A stretch of 50,002 bases of DNA from an uncultured Bacteroidota bacterium (GTDB taxonomy: Bacteria > Bacteroidota > Bacteroidia > JABEUT01). The stretch is from assembly GCA_903863935.1 (NCBI GenBank), contig CAIPDV010000022.1, positions 1-50,002 on the forward strand. The letters run 5' to 3'. Position 1 is the stretch's first letter. Every line of letters starts with the position of its first letter. Under the pieces are notes generated by a model. That model was not told the origin of the DNA, searched no databases, and saw only the letters and a program-made list of their open reading frames with translations. The translations under genes were made by a program, and so were the position numbers. Positions 41,892 through 49,774 of the stretch are shown here, in pieces.

Positions 41892-41933
41892 CGCCGCTTA
41901 GGCATTTAATTTACAACTCAACTCAATTCAATT

Positions 41934-42680
41934 ATGTCCAATCAAGCTGCGGCTGTTCCGTTACGTAAAGACTGGGAAGGTGGTGTATCACCCTTTGGTG
42001 TTAGCTATGGAAAGCTCTTTATGTGGTTCTTCCTTGTTTCCGATGCGTTAACATTCTCAAGCTTGCTTTGTGCGTATGGTTTCATGCGTCATAAATTCTT
42101 TGGCGATTGGGCTCACCCGAACGAAGTATTCCATCACTTCCCATTCCTGGAAGGTAAAAACCTGCCGTTGGCGTATGTAGGTTTCATGACCTTCGATTTG
42201 ATTATGAGTTCTGTTACTATGGTGCTGGCTGTTGAAGCAGGTCACCGTAAAAACCGCAAACAAGTTTTAATGTGGTTGTTCTTCACCATTATTGGTGGAT
42301 TTATATTTGTTGGTTCACAGTGCTGGGAGTGGTATCACTTCATCACAGGTCCTGAACTTTCTGAAACCTATCACGGGGTCTTCCGGGAATATTTTGTGAA
42401 TGGCAGGCATATCGTCAATCCGCATTTTACAGGGGCTAACCTGATGGTGAACTCCTATACCATGCTACCTACCTTCGGCGATTTCTTCTTCTGTATAACG
42501 GGCTTCCATGGATTCCACGTATTCAGCGGGGTTATCATCAACATTGTTATTTTTATTATGGTTGCCAACGGTGTAATGGACAAACGCGGGCACTATGAAA
42601 TGGTAGAAAAAGCAGGCTTATACTGGCACTTTGTGGATTTGGTTTGGGTATTCGTATTCACCTTCTTTTATTTATTATAA
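41934..42680 (+). CDS. cytochrome c oxidase subunit III, second copy
   Basis: This 248-residue protein is the longer paralogue. The helices include LFMWFFLVSDALTFSSLLCA, GFMTFDLIMSSVTMVLAVEA, WLFFTIIGGFIFVGSQCWEW and the terminal YWHFVDLVWVFVFTFFYLL. The FHGFHVFSGVIINIVIFIM segment fits subunit III. It sits on its own promoter and is followed 46 bases later by subunit IV. Confidence 0.92.
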   Translation: MSNQAAAVPLRKDWEGGVSPFGVSYGKLFMWFFLVSDALTFSSLLCAYGFMRHKFFGDWAHPNEVFHHFPFLEGKNLPLAYVGFMTFDLIMSSVTMVLAVEAGHRKNRKQVLMWLFFTIIGGFIFVGSQCWEWYHFITGPELSETYHGVFREYFVNGRHIVNPHFTGANLMVNSYTMLPTFGDFFFCITGFHGFHVFSGVIINIVIFIMVANGVMDKRGHYEMVEKAGLYWHFVDLVWVFVFTFFYLL

Positions 42681-42683
42681 AAC

Positions 42684-42721
42684 CAGATTCCTAATTCCTA
42701 ATTGCTAATTCCTAATTAAAT
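42684..42721. repeat. CCTAATT microrepeat between oxidase genes
   Basis: Three ATTCCTAATT-type words in a row, one form of the short repeat that also occurs at 26327-26388, 37975-38010 and 43115-43196. Confidence 0.7.
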
Positions 42722-42726
42722 ATAAT

Positions 42727-43110
42727 ATGTCAGATTTTTTTGAAGAATATAAAGGATATCCGAACTACGAAAAAATGGCCATCCATGATGAAGCCCATGG
42801 CAAAACAACCCGGAAAAAACTCTGGATGGTATTCTGGATCATGCTTATTGTTACTCTTTTTGAGCTTTTTATAGGATTTAAGTATTCCGAAACATTGGGC
42901 GAAACCAACAAAGAATATTTATTCATCTTCTTAACCATTGCTAAGGCATTCTTTATTGTATTTGTATTTATGCACCTGGGCGATGAAAAAAATGCACTGA
43001 AATATGTAATCATTGCGCCTTATACCTTGTTTATATTCTATTTAGCATTTATGGCTATTACCGAAGGAGTATACTCATGGCACATTAAGGATTTGCTGCT
43101 GCACCAATAA
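42727..43110 (+). CDS. cytochrome c oxidase subunit IV-like protein
   Basis: This 127-residue protein has three helices (LWMVFWIMLIVTLFELFIGF, YLFIFLTIAKAFFIVFVFMHLG, VIIAPYTLFIFYLAFMAI) and the histidine-containing VFMHLGDEKNALKYV loop typical of caa3-type subunit IV. The acidic polar N-terminus (EEYKGYPNYEKMAIHDEAHG) is cytoplasmic. It completes the oxidase cluster behind two subunit III genes. Confidence 0.85.
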   Translation: MSDFFEEYKGYPNYEKMAIHDEAHGKTTRKKLWMVFWIMLIVTLFELFIGFKYSETLGETNKEYLFIFLTIAKAFFIVFVFMHLGDEKNALKYVIIAPYTLFIFYLAFMAITEGVYSWHIKDLLLHQ

Positions 43111-43114
43111 ATTA

Positions 43115-43196
43115 ATTAGGAATTAGGAATTAATAATTAGGAATTAATTTCGTAAAGTCATTCAGATTCCTAATTCCTAATTGTTAATTCCTAATT
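43115..43196. repeat. inverted CCTAATT microrepeats before the Sco-like gene
   Basis: AATTAGGAATTAGGAATTAA on the left (43115-43145) is answered by ATTCCTAATTCCTAATT on the right (43167-43195), about 25 bases per arm. It could form a long AT-rich hairpin. Confidence 0.75.
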
Positions 43197-43901
43197 ATGA
43201 AGAAGACTTTTCTACTTCTTTTTATTCTTATTTTTCCGTCTGCTTTTTACGTATACCTCACTGCGGGTAAAGAGAATTCGTTTGTGCGGTTGCCTTACTA
43301 TGGACCGAAACATCCTATAGTTCTTATTAAAGATGGCAAACAAAAAAAGGATACTGTTTTTTATGCCATCCCTGGTTTTCCTTTAATGGATTCTTACGGA
43401 AAATTCAAAAATCAGTATGGAAATAGCCCATCCTCTATGCAAGGTCATATTTGGGTTTGCTGTTTTGAGCATTTAAAAGATACACGGCTTTCTCCTTCCA
43501 TGACCATACTGTTGAACCGGGTGGAAAGTCGAACCGATCTGGATACTACACTCAGGCTAATAACCTTTGCCCTAGACTCTGCAAGCACCCAAAGCCTTAA
43601 AGCCTATTCCACAATGGTTCACGCCGGAAGAAGACAGTACTTCCTTGCAACAGATAGCGGCAAAATGGAAAAATTTGCACAAGAAGCCTTTTATCAGCCT
43701 CTTGACAGTTCGGCAAAAAATGGCTATATCCATTTCTTTTTAATTGACAGGGAGGGCTGTGTGCGTGGTATTTATAACGGCCTTCATATAAAAGATATTG
43801 ATGAGCTGATTGACAATATAAGCATGCTCGAAGCCGCCTATTACGTAAAGGAAAACCGCGAAAAAAGCAAGAAAGGCGGAGATGATGACGTTGCAATGTA
43901 A
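43197..43901 (+). CDS. Sco1/SenC-like protein without the CxxxC copper motif
   Basis: This 234-residue protein follows oxidase subunit IV, where a Sco copper chaperone is usual, and has an N-terminal anchor (LLLFILIFPSAFYVYLTAG). The thioredoxin-like core is seen (FPLMDSYGKFKNQYG, GHIWVCCFEHLKDTR, IHFFLIDREGCVRGIYNG). In place of the family's CxxxCP it has VCCFEH, and the usual C-terminal His is not in its expected spot. So it is either a redox-inactive paralogue or has altered metal binding. The position near the oxidase supports a link to oxidase assembly. Confidence 0.65.
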   Translation: MKKTFLLLFILIFPSAFYVYLTAGKENSFVRLPYYGPKHPIVLIKDGKQKKDTVFYAIPGFPLMDSYGKFKNQYGNSPSSMQGHIWVCCFEHLKDTRLSPSMTILLNRVESRTDLDTTLRLITFALDSASTQSLKAYSTMVHAGRRQYFLATDSGKMEKFAQEAFYQPLDSSAKNGYIHFFLIDREGCVRGIYNGLHIKDIDELIDNISMLEAAYYVKENREKSKKGGDDDVAM

Positions 43902-43903
43902 AT

Positions 43904-44014
43904 AAATACAATGGCACACGGATGACGCGGATTGCTTAAGATTGATAATGATTCTTTAAAATTGTTATCTGCGTTTATCATAATTATCCGCGTCATCGGC
44001 GTTCCATTGTATTT
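43904..44014. repeat. 111-base inverted repeat, MITE-like
   Basis: AAATACAATGG (43904-43914) is complementary to CCATTGTATTT (44004-44014). Further inside, GATGACGCGGAT pairs with ATCCGCGTCATC. This kind of CGCGGAT/ATCCGCG palindrome is dispersed in many bacterial genomes. Confidence 0.8.
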
Positions 44015-44040
44015 CACATGTCAGTGTTCCAATCCTATGC

Positions 44041-44048
44041 TATCTTTG
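44041..44048 (+). promoter_or_regulatory. -7 promoter element very close to the M23 gene start
   Basis: TATCTTTG ends only four bases before the ATG at 44053. Transcription would start at or next to the ATG, so the message may be leaderless. Confidence 0.6.
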
Positions 44049-44052
44049 CACA

Positions 44053-44934
44053 ATGACAGAGGAAAAACCCAAGAAAAGTTTACTCAAAAGACTTCGTAAC
44101 CGGTATTTTTTCATTATCCGAAAGGAAGAAAATTTCGAGGAGCGTTTATCTGTGCGCATGTCATTCGCTTCGTTTGTAATGATAACCGGAGGATTGATAG
44201 TAGTATTGATCATGGTCGTTATAAGCTTGGTGGCATTTACCCCTTTACGTGAATATATTCCCGGCTATGCCGATGTGGGAATGCGTAAGCAAATACTCAA
44301 GTTAAGCATGAGAGCCGATTCATTGGAAATAGCGTTGGATAACCGATCGAAATATATCCGTAGCATCCGGCGTGTTTTAAGCGATTCTACTGATGAAGAA
44401 GATACTTCCGGCAGCGGGAAGCCCGATACCATGGCGACCAAACATCCTCAGCCGTTTACAAAACCATCTCAGGCCGATTCACTATTACGCGCCAAAGTTG
44501 AATCTGAAAATCCGTATAACGTAGCCCTTGGCGGAAGTGGCAACCATGCTTCAAACAACCTGAATGAACTTTTCTTTTTTGCTCCGCTGAAAGGGTATGT
44601 TACAAACGGATTTAATCCGGCATCGAGTCATTTTGGAGTTGATATAGCATCAAAAGAAAACGAAGCTGTGAAAGCTACTCTCGATGGAACCATTATTCTT
44701 TCTACCTGGACACTGGCCACCGGAAATGTGATCATTATTCAGCACAACTCAAATATTATTTCGGTGTACGAACACAACTCTGTACTGATGAAAAAAGTGG
44801 GCGATAATGTGGAAGCAGGTGATGTGATTGCCATTGTGGGTAATTCCGGCGAACTTACCTCAGGCACTCATCTTCACTTTGAATTATGGGCTGACGGCAA
44901 CCCGGTTAACCCAATCGACTATATCACTTTTTAA
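44053..44934 (+). CDS. M23 family murein peptidase, membrane-anchored
   Basis: This 293-residue protein has a membrane helix near residues 38-60 (FVMITGGLIVVLIMVVISLV), a helical linker (80-165) and a C-terminal LytM-type zinc peptidase domain. Metal ligands are in HFGVDIA (HxxxD, about residue 195) and HLHFEL (about 275). Such enzymes cleave peptide crosslinks in peptidoglycan, often acting in cell division or elongation. The gap of only five bases to the promoter element suggests a leaderless or very short 5' end. Confidence 0.9.
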   Translation: MTEEKPKKSLLKRLRNRYFFIIRKEENFEERLSVRMSFASFVMITGGLIVVLIMVVISLVAFTPLREYIPGYADVGMRKQILKLSMRADSLEIALDNRSKYIRSIRRVLSDSTDEEDTSGSGKPDTMATKHPQPFTKPSQADSLLRAKVESENPYNVALGGSGNHASNNLNELFFFAPLKGYVTNGFNPASSHFGVDIASKENEAVKATLDGTIILSTWTLATGNVIIIQHNSNIISVYEHNSVLMKKVGDNVEAGDVIAIVGNSGELTSGTHLHFELWADGNPVNPIDYITF

Positions 44935-44936
44935 AT

Positions 44937-45638
44937 TTACTTTTTCCCTACTCCCAAAGATTCTGCGGCGGTTTGCTCAATAATATTATGGGCTTCATCT
45001 TTCCCAAGAATTTTTACAATTGCTCCGTGACCTAAATAAATAAGGGGTGTTGCAGCAATGGCAATAATAACTTTGAACGTGTATTGTGTTCCTATAAGGC
45101 TTATGTATTGAGCGGTGGTAAGTTTACCCTGCAAGTAAAATCCAATACCCAACACCAAGGTAGTATCTACTAATTGGGAAACTATGGTAGAGCCTGTTGA
45201 ACGAAGCCACACCATGCCATGCCCTGTACGTTTGCGCAACATCCAAAAGATGCTGTTATCAACCAGTTGTGATACTACAAAAGCCACCAAACTGCCAACT
45301 ATTAACCACATAGATTGACCAAAAACATTTGCAAACATTGAATCGGAAATGGGGGAAATAGGGGAAGCGTGAATGCTCATAGCAGCCCACAGAACCAGAT
45401 ATGCATACCCAATTAAACAAGCAGTGATAATAGAAAGACGGCGTACTCCTTTTTTACCATAAAACTCATTTATAATATCGGAGGCAATAAATACCACAGG
45501 CCATGGAATAACGCCAATGCTGAAAGTAAATCCGTAAATATTGATAAGTTTTCCGCCAATCAATTCTGCTGTAATGGCATCGGCAGCGAAGAACATGGCA
45601 AGTGCTATAAATATGAGTTCCTTTTTATTACTGAACAT
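44937..45638 (-). CDS. queuosine precursor transporter (YhhQ/VUT family)
   Basis: About 233 residues with six membrane helices, of the vitamin-uptake-like family that imports queuine precursors for tRNA modification. Segments seen: FIALAMFFAADAITAELIGG, FTFSIGVIPWPVVFIASDII, DSMFANVFGQSMWLIVGSLV, VDTTLVLGIGFYLQGKLTTA and AIAATPLIYLGHGAIVKILG. It lies convergent to the M23 gene, two bases between stops. ATG 45638 is preferred over the upstream start. Its own pathway genes are not in the window. Confidence 0.9.
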   Translation of the reverse strand: MFSNKKELIFIALAMFFAADAITAELIGGKLINIYGFTFSIGVIPWPVVFIASDIINEFYGKKGVRRLSIITACLIGYAYLVLWAAMSIHASPISPISDSMFANVFGQSMWLIVGSLVAFVVSQLVDNSIFWMLRKRTGHGMVWLRSTGSTIVSQLVDTTLVLGIGFYLQGKLTTAQYISLIGTQYTFKVIIAIAATPLIYLGHGAIVKILGKDEAHNIIEQTAAESLGVGKK

Positions 45639-45692
45639 ACACGATAGGGTTTGAACAAAAATAGGGAAATAAGAATAACGCAATGCATTTGT

Positions 45693-45785
45693 TTCTCGCC
45701 AAGACGCAAGGTCGCAAAGAGAATAAATGTTTTTACTTAGTGGCTTTGCGGGAAACCGCTTTACTCTTTAATAAACTTTTTCATC
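45693..45785. repeat. CGCAAAG/CTTTGCG repeat and remnant of a T9SS end
   Basis: TTCTCGCCAAGACGCAAGG...GGCTTTGCGGGAAACCGC is a copy of the palindromic repeat near other T9SS genes. Next to it, on the minus strand, is EMKKFIKE and a stop (45759-45785), the same last residues as the T9SS sorting domains at 46405 and 48091. This is probably the last remnant of a lost T9SS gene. Confidence 0.6.
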
Positions 45786-45876
45786 TCTCTTCTAATAAAG
45801 GGGTTTAGAAGAATGAAATACTTTCCAATGTATAGAAAGAACAACCTCAGAATAATAGGAATAAAATTATTTTGCA

Positions 45877-45884
45877 TATCTTTG
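45877..45884 (+). promoter_or_regulatory. -7 promoter element of the toxin-antitoxin operon
   Basis: TATCTTTG, a perfect TAnnTTTG match, 15 bases before the antitoxin ATG. No clear -33 element. Confidence 0.6.
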
Positions 45885-45898
45885 AAAATAAAAGAACT

Positions 45899-46105
45899 AT
45901 GGAGACCCCGAAGCCTATAACCAGTCATGAGCAATTTATTTCCGGCAAGAATGGTAAAGTGCAATATGTTATAGTTCCGGCTGATGAATACGAAATACTT
46001 TCAGAGATAATTGAAAACTATGGCTTAGGATTAGCAATGAAAAAGGCTATGAAAGATAAAATGTATTCGAAAAAAGATGCATTAAAATTTTTAGGTGATG
46101 CTTGA
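45899..46105 (+). CDS. antitoxin of a RelE/ParE-type pair
   Basis: This 68-residue protein (METPKPITSHEQFISGKNGK... to ALKFLGDA) has an N-terminal DNA-binding-like strand followed by a helix and a flexible Lys-rich C-terminal tail (KKAMKDKMYSKKDALKF) that would wrap the toxin. It precedes the toxin and overlaps it by eight bases. ATG 45899 is chosen because a -7 element lies just upstream. It probably binds its own promoter, as such antitoxins do. Confidence 0.78.
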   Translation: METPKPITSHEQFISGKNGKVQYVIVPADEYEILSEIIENYGLGLAMKKAMKDKMYSKKDALKFLGDA

Positions 46106-46370
46106 GGTAACCTATGCGGAATCCTTTCTTAAAGATTTGAAACTACTTAAAAGTACACCTTATTATCAGAAGATAAAGAAGGTTTGTTTTACTGAATTAC
46201 CAGCCTGTTCAGCTACTAAGGAAATCAGGAACCTTAAAAAACTTGAAGGCCATCCGGATTTTTTCAGAATAAGAATTGGCGATTATAGAATAGGGTTGCA
46301 TATCAAAAACAATTCAATCCAACTATTAAGGATTTTAAACCGGAAAGAGATTTATCGCTTTTTCCCTTAA
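46098..46370 (+). CDS. RelE/ParE family toxin
   Basis: This 90-residue mRNA interferase-like toxin has LEVTYAESFLKDLKLLK, LKKLEGHPDFFRIRIGDYRI, GLHIKN and the terminal ILNRKEIYRFFP, with the R..YRIGL pattern typical of RelE/ParE folds. It overlaps the antitoxin gene by eight bases, the standard coupling. The target (ribosome-dependent mRNA cleavage as in RelE, or gyrase as in ParE) cannot be told from the sequence. Confidence 0.85.
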   Translation: MLEVTYAESFLKDLKLLKSTPYYQKIKKVCFTELPACSATKEIRNLKKLEGHPDFFRIRIGDYRIGLHIKNNSIQLLRILNRKEIYRFFP

Positions 46371-46404
46371 ATACTTAAGTTTAATACACTAGTTGTTTTG
46401 CGTT

Positions 46405-47979
46405 TTACTCCTTTATAAACTTCTTCACTTCAGTTGCGCTGCCGGAATTAATACGGAGGAAATACATGCCGGGGACTAGAGCTGAAACATCAATAGAATA
46501 ATGGTCAGTGGTCAGTAAGCAGTGGTCAGTCAATAGCACCCTGCCAGTAATATCCATAATTTGAATGGAGGATAAATTGGATGGGGTTTCGAAATCAATG
46601 GTTAGGGTGGTGGAGCAGGGGTTGGGGAATATCTCTAAATAGGAATTAGCAGAATACTTATTTTTTGAAGTTGAAATAACATTACAAACATTTGTAATTA
46701 CTCCTAGGGCACTTTCCGTTCCGCCACTGCTTAAAGTTGCGCCCGAACTTATTAAGCCGCCTGAACTTACCAAGCCACTGTCTTGTCTTGTAATACTTCC
46801 GCCACTGTTAATTGAATTACAAAAACTAGCTGAAGAATCTAATTTGATAAAGTAAAAGTCTCCTTTACCTAAACCAAATGTAGTAGTAATTCCTGTTATT
46901 CCAAAGCCTTTATCTTTGGTTTGAATAAGGGAATGCCCCATTTCAGAATTTGCACCACCAATAACCTTGGTCCATTGCAAAATGTCAGATGAATCTAGTT
47001 TTATTAAATACACATCAAACCCGCCGGCACCGTAAGAATTTGTATATCCGCCAAGGGCATATCCGCCATCCCAAGTTTGGATTATTGAATTGCCTTCTTC
47101 AGTTCCGGCACCTCCAAATGTATTGGTCCATTTGAGCGTACCTAACGAATCTAACCTGATGATGTACATGTCGTTATTTCCCACCCCAAATGAATTTGTA
47201 TATCCCGCAATTGCATATCCACCGTCGTGTGTTTGTATTATTGAATTACCTATATCATCACCCCTTCCTCCAATGGTTTTTGTCCATAATAAATTCCCTG
47301 CAGAATCTATCTTTACCACATATACATCACTATTCCCAGCACCATAGGAACGAGTAAGCCCAGTAATAGCATAACCTCCATCATATGTTTGTATAATAGA
47401 ATTTCCTTGCTCTGAGTTTGCGCCCCCAACCGTTTTTGTCCATTTTAAATTTCCGGTAGAATCTAACTTTACTATATAAACATCGGAACCCCCATTTCCA
47501 AATGCAAAAGTATATCCTGTTAAAGCGAATCCGCCATCTTTGGATTGGACTAACGAATAACAGATATCAGAACCAAATCCTCCGATAGTTTTAGTCCATT
47601 TTAAGGCACCCATAGAATCTAATTTTACTATATACATATCATAACCTCCTGCTCCGTAGCTGTTTGTGCTTCCCCCAATGGCGTACCCGCCATCTTTGGT
47701 TTCCACTATTGCATAGGCTTCTTCGTTACCATTACCACCAATGCTTTGAGTCCATTGCAAGTTTCCTTTTGAATCTAATTTTACCACATAGAAATTGTTA
47801 GCACCTGATAATGGAATAAATGTTAATCCCGCAATTACATATCCCCCGTCTCTGCTTTGAATAATAGAGTAACCTTCATTATAGTTCGTGTCACCAATTG
47901 CAAATTCACCCTGTTGCAATTGTGCTAGCACATAAAATGGAGAAATTAAAAGTATTAAACACATGAGTAGTTTTTTCAT
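46405..47979 (-). CDS. secreted T9SS protein with DGGYA/IGG repeats
   Basis: This 524-residue protein has a signal peptide (LLMCLILLISPFYVLAQ), seven repeats of about 53 residues built as GNSIIQT.DGGYAI.GYTNSYGAG..DVY.VKLDS.G.L.WTKTIGG (likely propeller blades), a Ser/Gly-rich linker (SGGLISSGATLSSGGTES) and a type A sorting domain (YLEIFPNPCSTTLTIDF, ending TEVKKFIKE). The domain contains TDHCLLTTDHYS, encoded by a run of TGACCAC-like microrepeats. The repeats are strongly alike, so the gene may expand or contract. Confidence 0.88.
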   Translation of the reverse strand: MKKLLMCLILLISPFYVLAQLQQGEFAIGDTNYNEGYSIIQSRDGGYVIAGLTFIPLSGANNFYVVKLDSKGNLQWTQSIGGNGNEEAYAIVETKDGGYAIGGSTNSYGAGGYDMYIVKLDSMGALKWTKTIGGFGSDICYSLVQSKDGGFALTGYTFAFGNGGSDVYIVKLDSTGNLKWTKTVGGANSEQGNSIIQTYDGGYAITGLTRSYGAGNSDVYVVKIDSAGNLLWTKTIGGRGDDIGNSIIQTHDGGYAIAGYTNSFGVGNNDMYIIRLDSLGTLKWTNTFGGAGTEEGNSIIQTWDGGYALGGYTNSYGAGGFDVYLIKLDSSDILQWTKVIGGANSEMGHSLIQTKDKGFGITGITTTFGLGKGDFYFIKLDSSASFCNSINSGGSITRQDSGLVSSGGLISSGATLSSGGTESALGVITNVCNVISTSKNKYSANSYLEIFPNPCSTTLTIDFETPSNLSSIQIMDITGRVLLTDHCLLTTDHYSIDVSALVPGMYFLRINSGSATEVKKFIKE

Positions 47980-47980
47980 T

Positions 47981-48208
47981 AAGCTAAATTTCAGTTAACA
48001 AAGATAAAAGAATTTTTGAATTAACACTCGCAAAGGCGCAATGCTGCAATGCAAACGTGAATTCTCTTAGCACCTTTGCGAGAAACCGCTTTATTCTTTT
48101 ATAAATTTCTTCACCTCGGTTCCACTGCCGGAATTAATCCTGAGGAAATACATGCCAGGAGAAAGTGAGGAAACATCTATGGGGAAGTGGTCAGTGGTAA
48201 GTGTACAG
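47981..48208. repeat. 228-base direct repeat, copy 1
   Basis: Matches 49775-50002 with about three differences, as far as the window allows. It covers the intergenic region (with palindrome CTCGCAAAGGCGC/GCACCTTTGCGAG) and the last 40 codons of the T9SS sorting domain. Confidence 0.9.
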
Positions 48209-49773
48209 TGGTCAGTCAATAGTACCCTTCCGGTAATATCCATAATTTGAATAGTGGATAAATTGGATGGGGAATCAAAAGTTATGTTAAGGGTGGAAGA
48301 GCAAGGGTTGGGGGAAAGATTTACTTGGAATTGAATGGAATGTAGGTCCGGAGTCATCGTCTCTAATGAATTACATTTCCCACTCCATCTGGCCACAAAT
48401 GGATATTCCCAGCCAAGCGCAATTGAAGGACCAATGGTATCTGGACCAAAAATAATTGCAGTATCCCATAAATCTCCGCCCAAATAAACATACTTGCCAG
48501 TTGGGTCTGCTCCAATTCCATTCCAATCATCACCCCCACTTGGAATTATTGAACCGCAAAGTACTTTCCCGTTTGAATCAAATTTTACTACAATTGCCGG
48601 GTCTGTAACATGATTTAATGCCAATGTATCCGCACCAAATGCTATTGAATAATTGGCAAAAGAAGGGAATCCATATAAGCCGCCACCTGCAAGATATATC
48701 TGCTTTGATTTATCAGTGGCAACAGAAAAGCCTTGCCAATCATTAGCATATTTGGAAAAGGAGGATTCAGCCCATACGGCGCTTCCTAGAGAATTATATT
48801 TAGCAAGAAAGATACCCCTCTTTCCTGCATTATTGTTATAAATACTATTGGAACCGAAACTAATTGTGTCCATAAAATATCCTGTCAAATAAATATTCCC
48901 TGAACCATCTGTTATAATTGAACCCACATCACCCTGCGAATTTGAAGAAGGCACTGTTGTTTGCTTCGCCCAAATGACATTGCCAGATGAGTCATATTTA
49001 GCAAGAAAAATATCTTGCCTATTATTAGCATTGAGGATATAAGTTCCAAAAATCAGACTATCTTTAAAATCTCCGCTCAGGTAAATATTCCCATTAGCAT
49101 CTGATGTTATTGCTTGCCCCATGCTAAATTGATTTGAATATGGTTGCTTAACCCATAATACATTCCCATTCGAATCGTATTTTGCAATGAATATATTGTC
49201 AGTTCCATGTGCAGTTAGGGTATACGAGCCGAGCGTAAGCTGGTTAGAAAAGTAACCGGTTATATAACTATTATTTGCTAAATCCGTTGCAACCGAAATG
49301 CCGTAGGTAAATCCGGTAACAGTCCCCTGTTTAGCCCAAATTATATTACCACCGGGCCCATATTTGGCAATAAATGGAGCATAGTTACTGGTAGTCGTTA
49401 AAGTATAGGTTCCGAATGTCAATGAATTTTGAAAATATCCAGCAACATATACATTACCCGATTTATCAGTCGATAGTGAATGTCCTTCGCTAAAGTTAGT
49501 TGTTATGGGTTGAGCAGCCCAAAGCAAATTTCCATTTGAATCGTATTTTACAAGGAAGGCATTAATATTTGGAGTCGTAAACTTATATACACCAAAAGTT
49601 AAACTATCCTGGTACTCTCCTGTCAGAAACACATTATCCTTCTTATCTATAGCAAGAGCAATTGGCTCAGTACTGTGGTGTCCGCTATTCCCCAGTTTAC
49701 CCCAAAGCCACGACTGGCCATAAGTGCATACGGATAAATTGAAAACTAAAAAACACATTAGGAATTTTTTCAT
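48091..49773 (-). CDS. secreted T9SS protein with SBBP-like repeats
   Basis: About 560 residues: signal peptide (MKKFLMCFLVFNLSVCTYGQ), SBBP-type blades (AIDKKDNVFLTGEYQDSLTF, FLVKYDSNGNLLWAAQP and eight or so repeats), then a type A sorting domain (FQVNLSPNPCSSTLNITFDS, ending VKKFIKE). It resembles the 38963 gene in its blades. Its C-terminal 40 residues and the following region match the next gene at the window edge almost exactly, which suggests a recent duplication. ATG 49773 is preferred to the upstream TTG. Confidence 0.87.
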   Translation of the reverse strand: MKKFLMCFLVFNLSVCTYGQSWLWGKLGNSGHHSTEPIALAIDKKDNVFLTGEYQDSLTFGVYKFTTPNINAFLVKYDSNGNLLWAAQPITTNFSEGHSLSTDKSGNVYVAGYFQNSLTFGTYTLTTTSNYAPFIAKYGPGGNIIWAKQGTVTGFTYGISVATDLANNSYITGYFSNQLTLGSYTLTAHGTDNIFIAKYDSNGNVLWVKQPYSNQFSMGQAITSDANGNIYLSGDFKDSLIFGTYILNANNRQDIFLAKYDSSGNVIWAKQTTVPSSNSQGDVGSIITDGSGNIYLTGYFMDTISFGSNSIYNNNAGKRGIFLAKYNSLGSAVWAESSFSKYANDWQGFSVATDKSKQIYLAGGGLYGFPSFANYSIAFGADTLALNHVTDPAIVVKFDSNGKVLCGSIIPSGGDDWNGIGADPTGKYVYLGGDLWDTAIIFGPDTIGPSIALGWEYPFVARWSGKCNSLETMTPDLHSIQFQVNLSPNPCSSTLNITFDSPSNLSTIQIMDITGRVLLTDHCTLTTDHFPIDVSSLSPGMYFLRINSGSGTEVKKFIKE

Positions 49774-49774
49774 C

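Noticed and set aside
45761-45964. Minus-strand 67-codon frame upstream of the toxin-antitoxin pair
   Set aside because: Only its last eight codons resemble protein (a T9SS end); the rest is antisense to the antitoxin promoter and gene.
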